A DNA stretch of 64,000 bases from Kiloniella sp. EL199 (GTDB lineage: Bacteria; Pseudomonadota; Alphaproteobacteria; Kiloniellales; Kiloniellaceae): NCBI RefSeq assembly GCF_900313065.1, contig NZ_OMPU01000010.1, forward strand, positions 868,001-932,000. Reading direction: 5' to 3'. Under the pieces are notes generated by a model. It did no database searches, was not told where the DNA came from, and saw nothing but the letters and a program-made list of their open reading frames with translations. Positions 24,640 through 33,082 of the stretch are shown in pieces (positions within the stretch are counted from its first letter, which is position 1; every line of letters starts with the position of its first letter). A program made the translations under genes and the position numbers.

Positions 24640-25563
24640 TTGGGAAAATCTGACATGACTATTTCTGCGACACCGCGGAGGGCCTCTTACACCGGGGATG
24701 GCTCTACGGTAACTTTTGCTGTGCCCTTTAAGTTCCTTGCCGATAGCCACTTGAAGGTTGTGGTGACAACCCCAGGCGGAGCTGAAAGCTTTGTAACGCC
24801 TTCGCAAATAAGTGGAGCGGGGGCCGAAAGTGGAGGCTCTATTACGCTTACTAATGCTCCTGCTACGGGGGATACTATCACCGTTCTCGGGGCGACACCG
24901 CTGGAGCAACAAACCGATCTCGCGGTATCAGATGGTATGCCCGCCGATGTTATTGAGACTGCTGTTGATCTTCTTACCATTCAGAATCAGGAACAGGACG
25001 TACAGATTGGTCGGGCGATTAAATTACCCATTGCCTATTCCGGTGACGAGCTGCAGTTCCCGGCTCCGGTGCCCAATGAGGTGCCGTACTACGATGAAAA
25101 CGGTAAGTTGGTGATGTCATCAGTTGGTTTTAGCACCTTGATGTCGACGGTTCAGGATTTGATTAATCTGGCGAATGAAAGTGGTCAGGCACACACTCAT
25201 GATTTTTCGGTTTTAACGGGGACAGATCAGGTTCTTTTGGCCAGTTTATCCCGAATTCTGGGCGTGAGTTATCCGACCACGGTCAATTCCTATGGCAATA
25301 CGACAGATAATCCCGTGATTGATCTGACGAAGACTTTTCTGACCTCAATGACGAATAATGGGAACGGGGTGATTACGGCAGATAAAGCCAATAATAACTC
25401 GGTTGATGTCTGGGTAACAAATAATCAAAGCGCGGGAACACTGGATATTTCCAGCTTTGATTATGTAAAGGGATCTTTCGGTGTGGGTGATGGTGTTATC
25501 ACCATCATGCATATGTCTACGGTAAATGGTGTCGCCCGAGTAGCGCTAGAGGTGCTGGAATGA
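24640..25563 (+). CDS. Tail fibre protein, virion-anchoring N-terminal type
   Basis: 307 residues. Residues from MTISATPRRASYTGDGSTVT onward form the T7 gp17-like N-terminal fibre domain that attaches to the tail, with ITVLGATPLEQQTDL and a QNQEQDVQIGRAI helix typical of that domain. The C-terminal half is a beta-rich stretch without a recognised receptor domain. The TTG start at 24640 has GGAGG seven bases upstream; ATG 24655 is an alternative. It overlaps the next gene (ATGA), so the distal, receptor-binding part is probably the 1175-residue protein that follows. Confidence 0.8.
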   Translation: MGKSDMTISATPRRASYTGDGSTVTFAVPFKFLADSHLKVVVTTPGGAESFVTPSQISGAGAESGGSITLTNAPATGDTITVLGATPLEQQTDLAVSDGMPADVIETAVDLLTIQNQEQDVQIGRAIKLPIAYSGDELQFPAPVPNEVPYYDENGKLVMSSVGFSTLMSTVQDLINLANESGQAHTHDFSVLTGTDQVLLASLSRILGVSYPTTVNSYGNTTDNPVIDLTKTFLTSMTNNGNGVITADKANNNSVDVWVTNNQSAGTLDISSFDYVKGSFGVGDGVITIMHMSTVNGVARVALEVLE

Positions 25564-28500
25564 GAGCACTTTATTCAGGTACTGATACTAGCTGGGTCAA
25601 TGATCTTGAGGCTTCGCTAGCGTTGTGCGCCGGGAAAAAACTGACCTACACACCGTCTGTTACAGGAAACCGCCGTCAGTTTACTGTCATGATGAACGTG
25701 CGACGTCACAAATTCGGTGTATTACAGAATATTTTAAGTGCTGGATCTTCGTGGTATCTCTCGTTTGCCGCCACTGATAGATTGTCATTGTATACATCTG
25801 CGGCGAATGGTGGGGATTTCTCTCCTAAAAGAGTCTTTAGAGACACTGAATGGTTCTTTCTAGGTATTGCTTACGACACAGTAGCTCGAACAGTTAAGAT
25901 GGTTATCAACGATCAAGAAGTTGATGAGTGGCATACCAGTACATTGCCGAATGCAAACTACCAATCCAACATGAACCTTGCCGGGGCCATGATGGAATTA
26001 GGTGCATTTAACGGTGCGTCGGGGGATGCTGAAGTAACCGTCTCTGATTTCGTGCTACTTGATGGCGAAGTTTTGACACCACAGGAAATGATCAACTATC
26101 GGACACAGAATGTACCGTTCGGTAACAACGTTATTACGACGACCAAAAAGTTCACAACCGAGGGTCAACAAGAGCGGTTTTTAGGATTGCATCGCACCGA
26201 TCCGGCAAGTGGAACAACCAAGATTGAGGATGAAGGACAGCAAATTTCCCGTGTTACTTCTTCATGGGACAGTATCGCTTCAGACATTCTTCCTAATACA
26301 GGTAAGTTTCAGTTTGAGGTATCATTAGCTTCAGACGTGACAAACTTGATTGCTGGAATATCGGATGCAAGAGGGGATTACCCAAGAGCGAATGTTAATA
26401 CGTTTTCTCAAGGTTTGTTTACGGGTGCGGCTTTCAACGCCGTGGGGTTATCTACTCTCGCTTACAATAACGCTCAGGTTAATTATGATCCAACAGAATG
26501 GGGGAGTACAAACCCTCACGATGTATTTTCTATGTACTTTGATATGGATTCAAGAACAGCAATTTTAGCGGTCAATGGTGTTGAAATTGTCGCCCCACAC
26601 CCATTAGATTCAACTGCCGAGAACTTGCGTATATTTATCGATATGCACAGCCTGACTGATCCTGCGTCAGTCAACTTTGGTCAGACCGATTACAAATACC
26701 CTAAAGCTGGTTATGGTCCGCTTAAAGAACCCGCCAAGTCTGACCTCAAGCGGTGTAAGTTGTTAAACGGTGGGACACTCTACACAATCCCATTAAAAGA
26801 ACGTCAACTAAGTTCTGCAAGCGCTGCTTCGGGGTGGCATCAAGCTTACAGCAATTTTACGATGTCCACGGGTAAAATCTATATAGAGCATACGGACAAC
26901 ACTTCGGATACCAACAGTCTTGGCTGGGGAATTTGTTCTGATCTTAATCGCCTACAGACACTAGCAAGTGATACTGTTATGGGAGCTGTAGCAGATAAGG
27001 CTGTAGGGCTGTATGTCGATGCTGCGGATCACTACCACAATACTCTCGCTAGCACCTCAATCTCTGGCGTGGCGGGAACATCTGGAAAATTCAATGGTGT
27101 ACATCGGAATGGCGAAACCACAAAAATGGCTTTTGATTTCGATGCTAACAAATATTGGGTCGGGTCCGATGATGAATGGGAGAATGGAGATCCTGCCACT
27201 GGTGCGGGGGGATATAGTCTTCCTGCGGAGAGAGACTGGTGGCTATATGTAAGTTCATTCTCCTACGGCGGCGGCCTGTTTAACTTCGGGGATAGCCCTT
27301 GGGATCAAACCCCGCCAACAGGCTTTAAAGGCCCTGCTGAGTTTGACTTTGATAGTTTGCGTAAATCTGGTGATGTAACAAACTATGAATACGGCCCGAA
27401 CGGTACACAGCTATTATTTGAAGATGGGGGTAATCTTGGTAAATCCACGGCGGGTAACCTTGTGTCATGGACAACACCAGGCATCACATCAGATGGTCAG
27501 CTAACGGATACGCCGGGTGATCCTTATGCAATACTAAGCACTATAATGAACGGTGCCTCTGGCATTAGCCACGGCGGTACGCGATTGTCTGCCTCTGGTG
27601 TAACCAGACATGCACAAAGTTCTATGCCGATGTCATCAGGAAAATGGTATTGGGAAGTCACAATTTCAGGTGGGGCAAATCCCAACAAAGGGGCCGTCGG
27701 TATTGTTCCCGCTGGTGCACTGTTATCTGGTGCTTGGTACATTAATGAGAATACGTATGGATATTACGGTTATAACGGGACTGTTTATTCAAGCAATGTT
27801 CAAGGATCTACAGGTCTTACTTACACCATAGGGGATGTAATAGGTGTCGCACTTAATCTTGATACAAATGAAATTGAGTTCTTTAAAAATAGTGTATCCC
27901 GTGGAAAATTCCCTGTTAATACTGGAATAGATTATGTCGCAGCAGTTGGGCAAGTTAGCTCTGCTTCAGGCTCGAACATCTGGAATGTCAATTTCGGTCA
28001 GAAACCTTTTACGCATTCTGTTCCGGCTGGCTTTAAAGAACTCAAAAGTTCCAATCGGGAAGCACCTAAGTATCACGGGCGGGACAAGTTTGATGTGGTT
28101 CTTAGGTCAGCTAACAATAATGAAACCAAGGTTTATCCCGCTGTGAAGCCTGCCGTTGTCTGGACAAAATCCCGCAACGGTTCTTACAGCCATTCTCTTT
28201 ATGATGTTGTCCGTGGTGCCGGAAAGTATCTCAGGCCCGATACAACGGCTGCTGAGGGAGATTATATCGAAACCCTCAAGTTGTTTGAGGAAGACGGCTA
28301 TACATTAGGCACTTCAAACGAGAGTAATCGAGCAGGTAATAATTATGTTGATTGGATTTTTAGTCTAGATGGTACGGAAAACACTAATAATGATGGTTCG
28401 GTATCTTCACAAGTGATTACTGATAGCTCTGGCTATATGTCTATTGCTACGGCAACAACCCTTGCAGCTGGTGATACTTTAGGGATTGGCATTCAAGATC

Positions 28501-29087
28501 ACGAATTGACTATTTTAAAAGAGCGAAATCAGGCCGGGTTGGATTGGGGTGTTTGGTGTCAGCACATCAGCGACCAGAGCGGTTCGACACAAAAATGGCT
28601 CGTTCTAAATTCAACGATTGGTGCAACAGGCCCTGACGGTGTTGTTTTTGGTAAGATGGATAATGGCAAGGTTACTGCGGGGACGTGGGCCGGGGCTATA
28701 GGCGATCTTATCACTTACAACTTTAAATCCGTACCAGGTCTTAGCAAGGTATTCAGCTACAAGGCTAATGGATCTTCCAAAGGGCCATTTATTGACCTCG
28801 GCTTTAAGGCCCGTTGGGTGATGATTAAAGAGTTTTCAAGTTCAGGCTCGTGGAATCTCTTCGATAGTGAGCGCAACCCAGAGAACTCTTTAGATGATGT
28901 TTTGTACGCTAACAATTCATCCGCTGAGGCTTCTTATGGTGCTGGTGATGGCGTTGATTTTACTGCTAACGGGATCACCATCCGAGAAACATCATCCGAT
29001 TTAAATGCCAGTGCCCAAACCTATATCGGCCTCGCGATTGCAGATGTTGCAGGCGGGGGTGATCTTCCAGCAATTTTGGGGAATTAA
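25560..29087 (+). CDS. Large receptor-binding tail protein with LamG- and SPRY-like domains
   Basis: 1175 residues, beta-rich. Rough order: a concanavalin/LamG-like domain (about residues 20-200, with RRQFTVMMNVRR and LGAFNGASGDAEVTVSDFVL); three SPRY-like lectin domains starting near residues 247, 439 and 695, the last with SSGKWYWEVTISGG and FNFG/NVNFGQKPF turns; and a C-terminal domain (about 860-1175) with VVWTKSRNG and LFDSERN, in the manner of DUF7483-type phage proteins. SPRY and LamG folds bind glycans or proteins, so this is the likely host-recognition protein. No reverse transcriptase or template repeat is seen, unlike BPP-1, whose receptor protein is varied by a retroelement. Confidence 0.75.
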   Translation: MRALYSGTDTSWVNDLEASLALCAGKKLTYTPSVTGNRRQFTVMMNVRRHKFGVLQNILSAGSSWYLSFAATDRLSLYTSAANGGDFSPKRVFRDTEWFFLGIAYDTVARTVKMVINDQEVDEWHTSTLPNANYQSNMNLAGAMMELGAFNGASGDAEVTVSDFVLLDGEVLTPQEMINYRTQNVPFGNNVITTTKKFTTEGQQERFLGLHRTDPASGTTKIEDEGQQISRVTSSWDSIASDILPNTGKFQFEVSLASDVTNLIAGISDARGDYPRANVNTFSQGLFTGAAFNAVGLSTLAYNNAQVNYDPTEWGSTNPHDVFSMYFDMDSRTAILAVNGVEIVAPHPLDSTAENLRIFIDMHSLTDPASVNFGQTDYKYPKAGYGPLKEPAKSDLKRCKLLNGGTLYTIPLKERQLSSASAASGWHQAYSNFTMSTGKIYIEHTDNTSDTNSLGWGICSDLNRLQTLASDTVMGAVADKAVGLYVDAADHYHNTLASTSISGVAGTSGKFNGVHRNGETTKMAFDFDANKYWVGSDDEWENGDPATGAGGYSLPAERDWWLYVSSFSYGGGLFNFGDSPWDQTPPTGFKGPAEFDFDSLRKSGDVTNYEYGPNGTQLLFEDGGNLGKSTAGNLVSWTTPGITSDGQLTDTPGDPYAILSTIMNGASGISHGGTRLSASGVTRHAQSSMPMSSGKWYWEVTISGGANPNKGAVGIVPAGALLSGAWYINENTYGYYGYNGTVYSSNVQGSTGLTYTIGDVIGVALNLDTNEIEFFKNSVSRGKFPVNTGIDYVAAVGQVSSASGSNIWNVNFGQKPFTHSVPAGFKELKSSNREAPKYHGRDKFDVVLRSANNNETKVYPAVKPAVVWTKSRNGSYSHSLYDVVRGAGKYLRPDTTAAEGDYIETLKLFEEDGYTLGTSNESNRAGNNYVDWIFSLDGTENTNNDGSVSSQVITDSSGYMSIATATTLAAGDTLGIGIQDHELTILKERNQAGLDWGVWCQHISDQSGSTQKWLVLNSTIGATGPDGVVFGKMDNGKVTAGTWAGAIGDLITYNFKSVPGLSKVFSYKANGSSKGPFIDLGFKARWVMIKEFSSSGSWNLFDSERNPENSLDDVLYANNSSAEASYGAGDGVDFTANGITIRETSSDLNASAQTYIGLAIADVAGGGDLPAILGN

Positions 29088-29089
29088 TC

Positions 29090-29746
29090 ATGAAATATGT
29101 CATTGAAAAAAATGGTTCGGCTGTTTCTCAAGTAAGTGCCTGGACGCCTGCTTTTGCAAAGAAATGCAAGTTGTCAGGGAACGCTTCTGCACCAGCCCTG
29201 CCTCATACCGTCAAGGGTATTGGTATTCTACGGGCTGTGCGAGTCGAGCGGGTAGCCGTTACCGGATTTCAAATGGCCAACGATAATCCCGGTGTCGTTG
29301 TCGGGGATGAGTGGCTAATTACCCAAAGCGTTCAGGACAGGCCGCTTGAGCAGGTTAAAGTCACACTTGTGAACAAGGTCAAGCTGGTCCGGGATCGCAT
29401 TGTTTCTGGCGGGGTTATCTGGTCGCCGGATGGTGGCAATACAACCTATGAAGTGCAAAGCGACAAAGACAGCCGCTTTGAAATGGCGGGGGCTGTGCAG
29501 ATACTTGAACACACGGGCGCTACGGAACAGGGGTGGCGGATGCTTGATAACTCAATGGTTGTTCTGTCCTTGAGCCAGCTAAAGGATATGGGCGTAGCTA
29601 TTCGCAATCATGTCAATGCCTGTTTTGTGCGGCAGGCAGAACTGGAAGCGATTATTGCTGGAGCTGCTACGGTTGATGATTTGCACGCGATTGATCTTGA
29701 AGCGGGCTGGCCTACGGAACTGGCGGATCAAGCGGAGGCACTATGA
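29090..29746 (+). CDS. DUF4376-type phage protein (fibre accessory)
   Basis: 218 residues. The C-terminal half contains the DUF4376 pattern: KLVRDRIVSGGVIWSPDG with a following strand and LKDMGVAIRNHVNACFVRQA. Such proteins lie directly after tail fibre genes and are thought to help fibre assembly or attachment. The N-terminal part (SAWTPAFAKKCKLSG) is not recognised. It starts two bases after the fibre stop and its own stop overlaps the holin start. Confidence 0.65.
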   Translation: MKYVIEKNGSAVSQVSAWTPAFAKKCKLSGNASAPALPHTVKGIGILRAVRVERVAVTGFQMANDNPGVVVGDEWLITQSVQDRPLEQVKVTLVNKVKLVRDRIVSGGVIWSPDGGNTTYEVQSDKDSRFEMAGAVQILEHTGATEQGWRMLDNSMVVLSLSQLKDMGVAIRNHVNACFVRQAELEAIIAGAATVDDLHAIDLEAGWPTELADQAEAL

Positions 29747-29946
29747 TTGATCATCTTATGAGGGGAGAGAATATGGACAAGCTTATAGGGGTGACTGCCG
29801 TATCTACCCCTTTATGGCTTCATTATTTTAACACAGGTGTCGCCGTCTGTATTGGTATCGGTGGTCTTGCTTTGTTGGTCTTTCGTATTGCGAAGGCCAG
29901 ACAGGAATATCTGGAAGTCAAGCGTAGGAATAAAGATGCCCCTTAA
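29743..29946 (+). CDS. Holin-like small membrane protein, possible dual start
   Basis: 67 residues from ATG 29743, or 57 from ATG 29773. Both starts have strong ribosome sites (GGAGG and GGGGAGAG). One membrane helix spans about residues 25-48 (GVAVCIGIGGLALLVFRIA) with a charged tail, KARQEYLEVKRRNKDAP. Directly followed, with an 11-base overlap, by the endolysin gene, which is the classic holin position. The two starts differ by a short N-terminal extension, as in lambda-type holin/antiholin pairs. Release of endolysin through the inner membrane is the inferred job. Confidence 0.65.
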   Translation: MIDHLMRGENMDKLIGVTAVSTPLWLHYFNTGVAVCIGIGGLALLVFRIAKARQEYLEVKRRNKDAP

Positions 29947-30304
29947 CTGGTCAGATTACTCCAACTTCTCGGCCTCAGAATTTATTTGTAAGTGTGGCTG
30001 TGGTCGTGCCGATATGAACCCAGAATTTATGGTAAAGCTGCAAGAGCTTCGAGACAGGATAGGCCCTCTGGTAATCACAAGTGGGTTTCGTTGCAAGAAC
30101 CATCCTGTCGAGAAGGGTAAAAAAAGACCCGGCGCACATTCTGCTGGACTTGCTGCGGATATCATTCCGCTTAAAGCAAGGCGTTACGAATTACTCACCA
30201 CCATTAGCGACATGCGTTTTAAAGGCATTGGGGTTGCTAAGTCTTTCATTCACATAGACGAGGGCCATCCTTACGCATATCGCCCTGCGTCATGGAGTTA
30301 TTAA
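29936..30304 (+). CDS. Endolysin, M15 peptidase family
   Basis: 122 residues. Zinc peptidase of the M15A/VanY type. The metal site is visible as SGFRC, then GAHSAGLAADI (His and Asp ligands) and SFIHIDEG with the last His. These enzymes cut the peptide stems of peptidoglycan (L-Ala-D-Glu or D-Ala-D-Ala bonds) and lyse the cell at the end of infection. No signal peptide, so a holin is needed; the gene overlaps the holin-like gene. ATG 29936 is chosen as the start of the conserved domain. Confidence 0.88.
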   Translation: MPLNWSDYSNFSASEFICKCGCGRADMNPEFMVKLQELRDRIGPLVITSGFRCKNHPVEKGKKRPGAHSAGLAADIIPLKARRYELLTTISDMRFKGIGVAKSFIHIDEGHPYAYRPASWSY

Positions 30305-30306
30305 CC

Positions 30307-30624
30307 ATGAAAAACATACTGATGACAGTCGCTCTTGTAGCGGCTTTTTTTATGTCTGCCTGTACGACACCGGGTGGCAATCGTCTGAGTGCTGAACAGC
30401 AAGTACAGATTACCTGTGAAGGCATCATTTCAACAGTGCGCGTACTTGCTGGCTATCGTGCAGCAGGCGAACTGTCAGAGGAAACGGTGAAGACTGTATC
30501 TGATCTGATGCCATCCACTGTGAAGCTTTGTTCCGGCGAGGTGACGGATTACCAGACAGCCCTGACCACTTTACAGGAAACAGCTTTTGTCCTTCTGACT
30601 GTCAAGAAAGGTGTTGAATCATGA
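30307..30624 (+). CDS. Small lipoprotein in the lysis cassette
   Basis: 105 residues with a lipoprotein signal (MSAC lipobox at about residues 16-19) followed by a short, helical domain (EQQVQITCEGIISTVRVLAG). It lies two bases after the endolysin. An outer-membrane spanin subunit is one thought, but the mature part is not Pro-rich and no inner spanin partner is obvious, so the role stays open. The next gene overlaps by four bases. Confidence 0.55.
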   Translation: MKNILMTVALVAAFFMSACTTPGGNRLSAEQQVQITCEGIISTVRVLAGYRAAGELSEETVKTVSDLMPSTVKLCSGEVTDYQTALTTLQETAFVLLTVKKGVES

Positions 30625-30809
30625 ACCCGGCAACAATTGCAACAGTGAATGCGCTTATCGAGATCGGTGTGTTTGCGTTTAAATCAATCAGAGCCGTCCA
30701 GAATGGTGACAAAACACCAGAGCAAATCCGAGCCGAGTGGCCTGCTATAGCCGCAAAGTTAGAGGATGCTTGGACAGCTTGGGAAGCGGCGGGAAAATCT
30801 AATGGCTGA
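30621..30809 (+). CDS. Small helical phage protein
   Basis: 62 residues. First half hydrophobic and amphipathic (NALIEIGVFAFKSIRAVQ), second half acidic and Trp/Ala-rich (AEWPAIAAKLEDAWTAWEA). Overlaps both neighbours (4 and 8 bases), so it is part of the same late lysis operon. Could be a lysis accessory factor. No family recognised. Confidence 0.5.
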   Translation: MNPATIATVNALIEIGVFAFKSIRAVQNGDKTPEQIRAEWPAIAAKLEDAWTAWEAAGKSNG

Positions 30810-31224
30810 CGGGTACGAGTTCACGCCTGAATATGATCTGGCCCAGATAAAAGCATCTCGTCCAAGTGGCGGGGTGTTGGTCTGGGTGTCGCCCGAAGAT
30901 CCAGATAATCCTTTTACGGCTGCGTGTGCTCATAAAATCACCGGACCAAGGGGCATGGACGTTATTGTTCCGGGTGGTTTTAACTATGACGGTGCAAGCG
31001 TTCCTCGTTCGCTTTGGTGGTTTATTCCTAGAGCCGATGCTCGTTTTTTTCGGGCCGCGACCCTACATGATCTGCTTTACGCCAGCCGTGAAGGTTCCCG
31101 CGCTGTTGCCGATGCGATCCTGCGGATAGTGGCAGAACAAGACCGGATGCCGTGGCTCAAGCGGTGGGCAGCCTATATTGCTGTTAGGCTTGGTGGCCGG
31201 GCTGCTTGGCTGGATGATGATTAG
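30802..31224 (+). CDS. DUF1353-type phage protein
   Basis: 140 residues. The DUF1353 pattern is clear: PGGFNYDGASVPRSLWWFIP, then FRAATLHDLLYASREGSRAVADAILR. Members are common near the lysis and tail genes of phages; the conserved His-Asp and Asp residues look like a metal or catalytic site, but the reaction is unknown. It is the last recognisable phage gene. Just past its stop the sequence turns into insertion-sequence remnants, so the original right end of the phage is lost. Confidence 0.75.
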   Translation: MADGYEFTPEYDLAQIKASRPSGGVLVWVSPEDPDNPFTAACAHKITGPRGMDVIVPGGFNYDGASVPRSLWWFIPRADARFFRAATLHDLLYASREGSRAVADAILRIVAEQDRMPWLKRWAAYIAVRLGGRAAWLDDD

Positions 31225-31234
31225 GAAGAGGAAT

Positions 31235-31318
31235 ACTTCTTGGCAGGAATACCTTATATTTATACAAGATTTTTTGGGCTTGATACCAGAAGCTTTCAAT
31301 GCCGTTGGTATGATTGCG
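31235..31318 (-). pseudogene. Fragment of an IS1595-type transposase, C-terminal
   Basis: Minus-strand reading RNHTNGIESFWYQAQKILYK closely follows the conserved end of IS1595/ISXO2-type transposases (NGIExFW then a Lys/Arg-rich helix). Both ends are cut: by the phage gene end on one side and by another transposase fragment on the other. Confidence 0.55.
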
Positions 31319-31354
31319 TCTGTTTGCAAACAATGCCAGGGGAAGTATCCGAGG

Positions 31355-31541
31355 GCTTTGTTGCACGTTCAAAGACACCTGATGCACCTTTAAGTAATTG
31401 ATCGCGCCATTGTTTGATTTGATTAGGATGGACATCAAAGTGCTGACCGAGTTCACTTAAGCTTTGCTCTCCTCTAACCGCAGCTAAGGCCACCTTGGAT
31501 TTGAAAGCAGAGGTATGATTGCGTCGGGGACGTCGTGACAT
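31355..31541 (-). pseudogene. Fragment of an IS3-family OrfA
   Basis: Starts MSRRPRRNHTSAFKSKVALA with ATG at 31541 and continues with the helix-turn-helix SELGQHFDVHPNQIKQWRDQ, the standard N-terminal DNA-binding part of IS3-family transposases. Homology ends near residue 62, after GASGVF. The rest of OrfA, the whole of OrfB and the element ends are absent. Confidence 0.75.
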
Positions 31542-31978
31542 TGTAGGATCTCCTGTAATCGGCAAAACATTGCGATATACAGACCGAAAATCCACTTATA
31601 TAAACTGTCTAAATTTATCGAGCTACTTCTGTGAGTATTTCATAATTGGTGCTGGCATTATATGCGAAGCGGTAAATTGATCGCTGACAAATCCATTGAA
31701 CCTTTCGACAACAAGATTTTTATTTAAACCCGATAGGCGAAAATCAAAAAACTTATACCTGTTCCTGATGTTTTTAGGGTTAGAATCGGAGTGTAGATTC
31801 TCACTGATTTTTCTACCAGAAATACAAAAAGCTACGAGTAAAATGAGAACGTGTGTGTCAGATTTGTGCCGGTAAAAGCGCATGTTCCTGCGATGTTCTG
31901 CATAAATCTATTTTTTATTTTTTTTATCCTTTACAGATATATCGGAAAACCTTAGTAATTCCGGCGTTCACAGATTGT
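31542..31978. other. Decayed region before the tRNA gene
   Basis: No supported gene. It holds AT-rich DNA that probably derives from further insertion sequences and, in its last part, the expected tRNA promoter. Confidence 0.4.
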
Positions 31979-32069
31979 GGAGAGTTGGCCGAGTGGCTGA
32001 AGGCGCTCCCCTGCTAAGGGAGTATACGTTAATCGCGTATCGAGGGTTCGAATCCCTCACTCTCCGCCA
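31979..32069 (+). tRNA. tRNA-Ser (anticodon GCT)
   Basis: Complete class II tRNA. Acceptor arms GGAGAGT and ACTCTCC pair; the anticodon arm CTCCC/GGGAG encloses loop CTGCTAA with anticodon GCT (reads AGC/AGT). A long variable arm is present (TATACG...CGTATC), and the T arm has GGGTTCGAATCCC. CCA is encoded. The last bases are repeated at 49016, so this gene is the probable integration site of the island to its right. Confidence 0.96.
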
Positions 32070-32244
32070 CTGTTTGGCAGATGAAGCGCTTTGCTTTTAT
32101 GATGTTCTTTAAATTTATTTCCGATGTAATTCTTTATGGCAACCTAAGCTGACAGAGAATTTCCCCCTATAAGACTTTGAAATAAAATATTTAATCAGCA
32201 AATTTATAGTTTGTCGATTATGAATTATCGTGTGAATGGTTTTC
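32063..32244 (+). repeat. Direct repeat, left copy (island boundary)
   Basis: About 182 bp starting TCCGCCACTGTTTGGCAGAT in the last bases of the tRNA gene. It matches 49016-49196 with only about five differences. The left copy ends where the truncated IS6 element begins. Confidence 0.9.
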
Positions 32245-32249
32245 TATAG

Positions 32250-32979
32250 CTTCACTCAAGGCATTCGGCCCAATATTGAAGACTCTTTCTATAAGACCTA
32301 CTTCTCCTATGATCCCGGCTGGATCTGAAAGGCCTTGGCTTCCCCCTTCTTTAAGGTTCTCATGACTTCAAAGCCCTTGATTGTCGTATAAGCTGTTTTA
32401 CTAGATTTAAATCCAAGCGTAGGCTTTATCAAACGCTTCAGCTTACCATGGTCGGCTTCGATGACATTGTTCAGGTATTTAATCTGCCTATGCTCTGTCT
32501 CTTCTGGAAGCTTGCCTTCTTTCATGAGCAGAGGGATTGCAGCTTCGTAACAGCCAGCTTTGTCTGTATTGATAACACGTGGCTTTTCCCAATCTTTGAG
32601 CCTGGACAGGGCTTTACCGAGAAATCTCTTGGCGGCTTTGGTGTTGCGTGTAGGAGAGAGATAAAAGTCAATTGTATCTCCGTCTTTGGTCACAGCTCTA
32701 TAGAGATACATCCATTTACCATGGACCTTAATATAGATTTCATCCACTTTCTAACTGCTTGACGAACCCAGACGACGCTAATGCCAACGTAACTGTTTTT
32801 TTTATTTCTTGTGCATAGTATTGTACCCAATGATAGAGCGTTGGGTGATTAACCTTAACACCACGCTCTATCATCATTTCTTCAAGATCTCTATAACTGA
32901 TGCTGTATTTACAATACCAACGGACACACTGAAGGATCACTGTACCATTGAAATGACGCCATTTGAAATCAAACATCAA
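32250..32979 (-). pseudogene. IS6-family transposase, frameshifted and truncated
   Basis: The N-terminal part (ATG 32979) has the IS6 helix-turn-helix region ISYRDLEEMMIERGVKVNHP. A frameshift near 32745 breaks it; the next frame carries the DDE core: VDEIYIKVHGKWMYLYRA, INTDKAGCY and EADHGKLKRLIKP. A second frameshift near 32310 separates the tail GEVGLIERVFNIGPNALSEA. The catalytic residues are intact but the gene cannot make one protein. Confidence 0.85.
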
Positions 32980-33045
32980 AAAATCCCGCTTAGATAATAA
33001 CTACCTAATTAAGAATAGCCTTGACCCAATTTTTTGTAACAGAAC
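32250..33045. mobile_element. Truncated IS6-family element
   Basis: The right end near 33045 reads inward GTTCTGTTACAAA, an IS6-type terminal repeat. The opposite end is missing: the transposase C-terminus (IERVFNIGPNALSEAI) runs straight into the tRNA-flank repeat near 32248. The element is therefore cut on the tRNA side and cannot move on its own. Confidence 0.75.
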
Positions 33046-33082
33046 TCCCGGGGATTGAATTGCACAATGACTGCTTGCTCCG

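Noticed and set aside
25560-29087. Possible diversity-generating retroelement target, as in BPP-1
   Set aside because: No reverse transcriptase gene and no template repeat is visible in the window.
31623-31883. Minus-strand frame with LVVERFNGFVSDQF, similar to the end of integrase-core transposases
   Set aside because: The match is too short and the flanking residues do not fit any family I can name; it may be a decayed insertion sequence.
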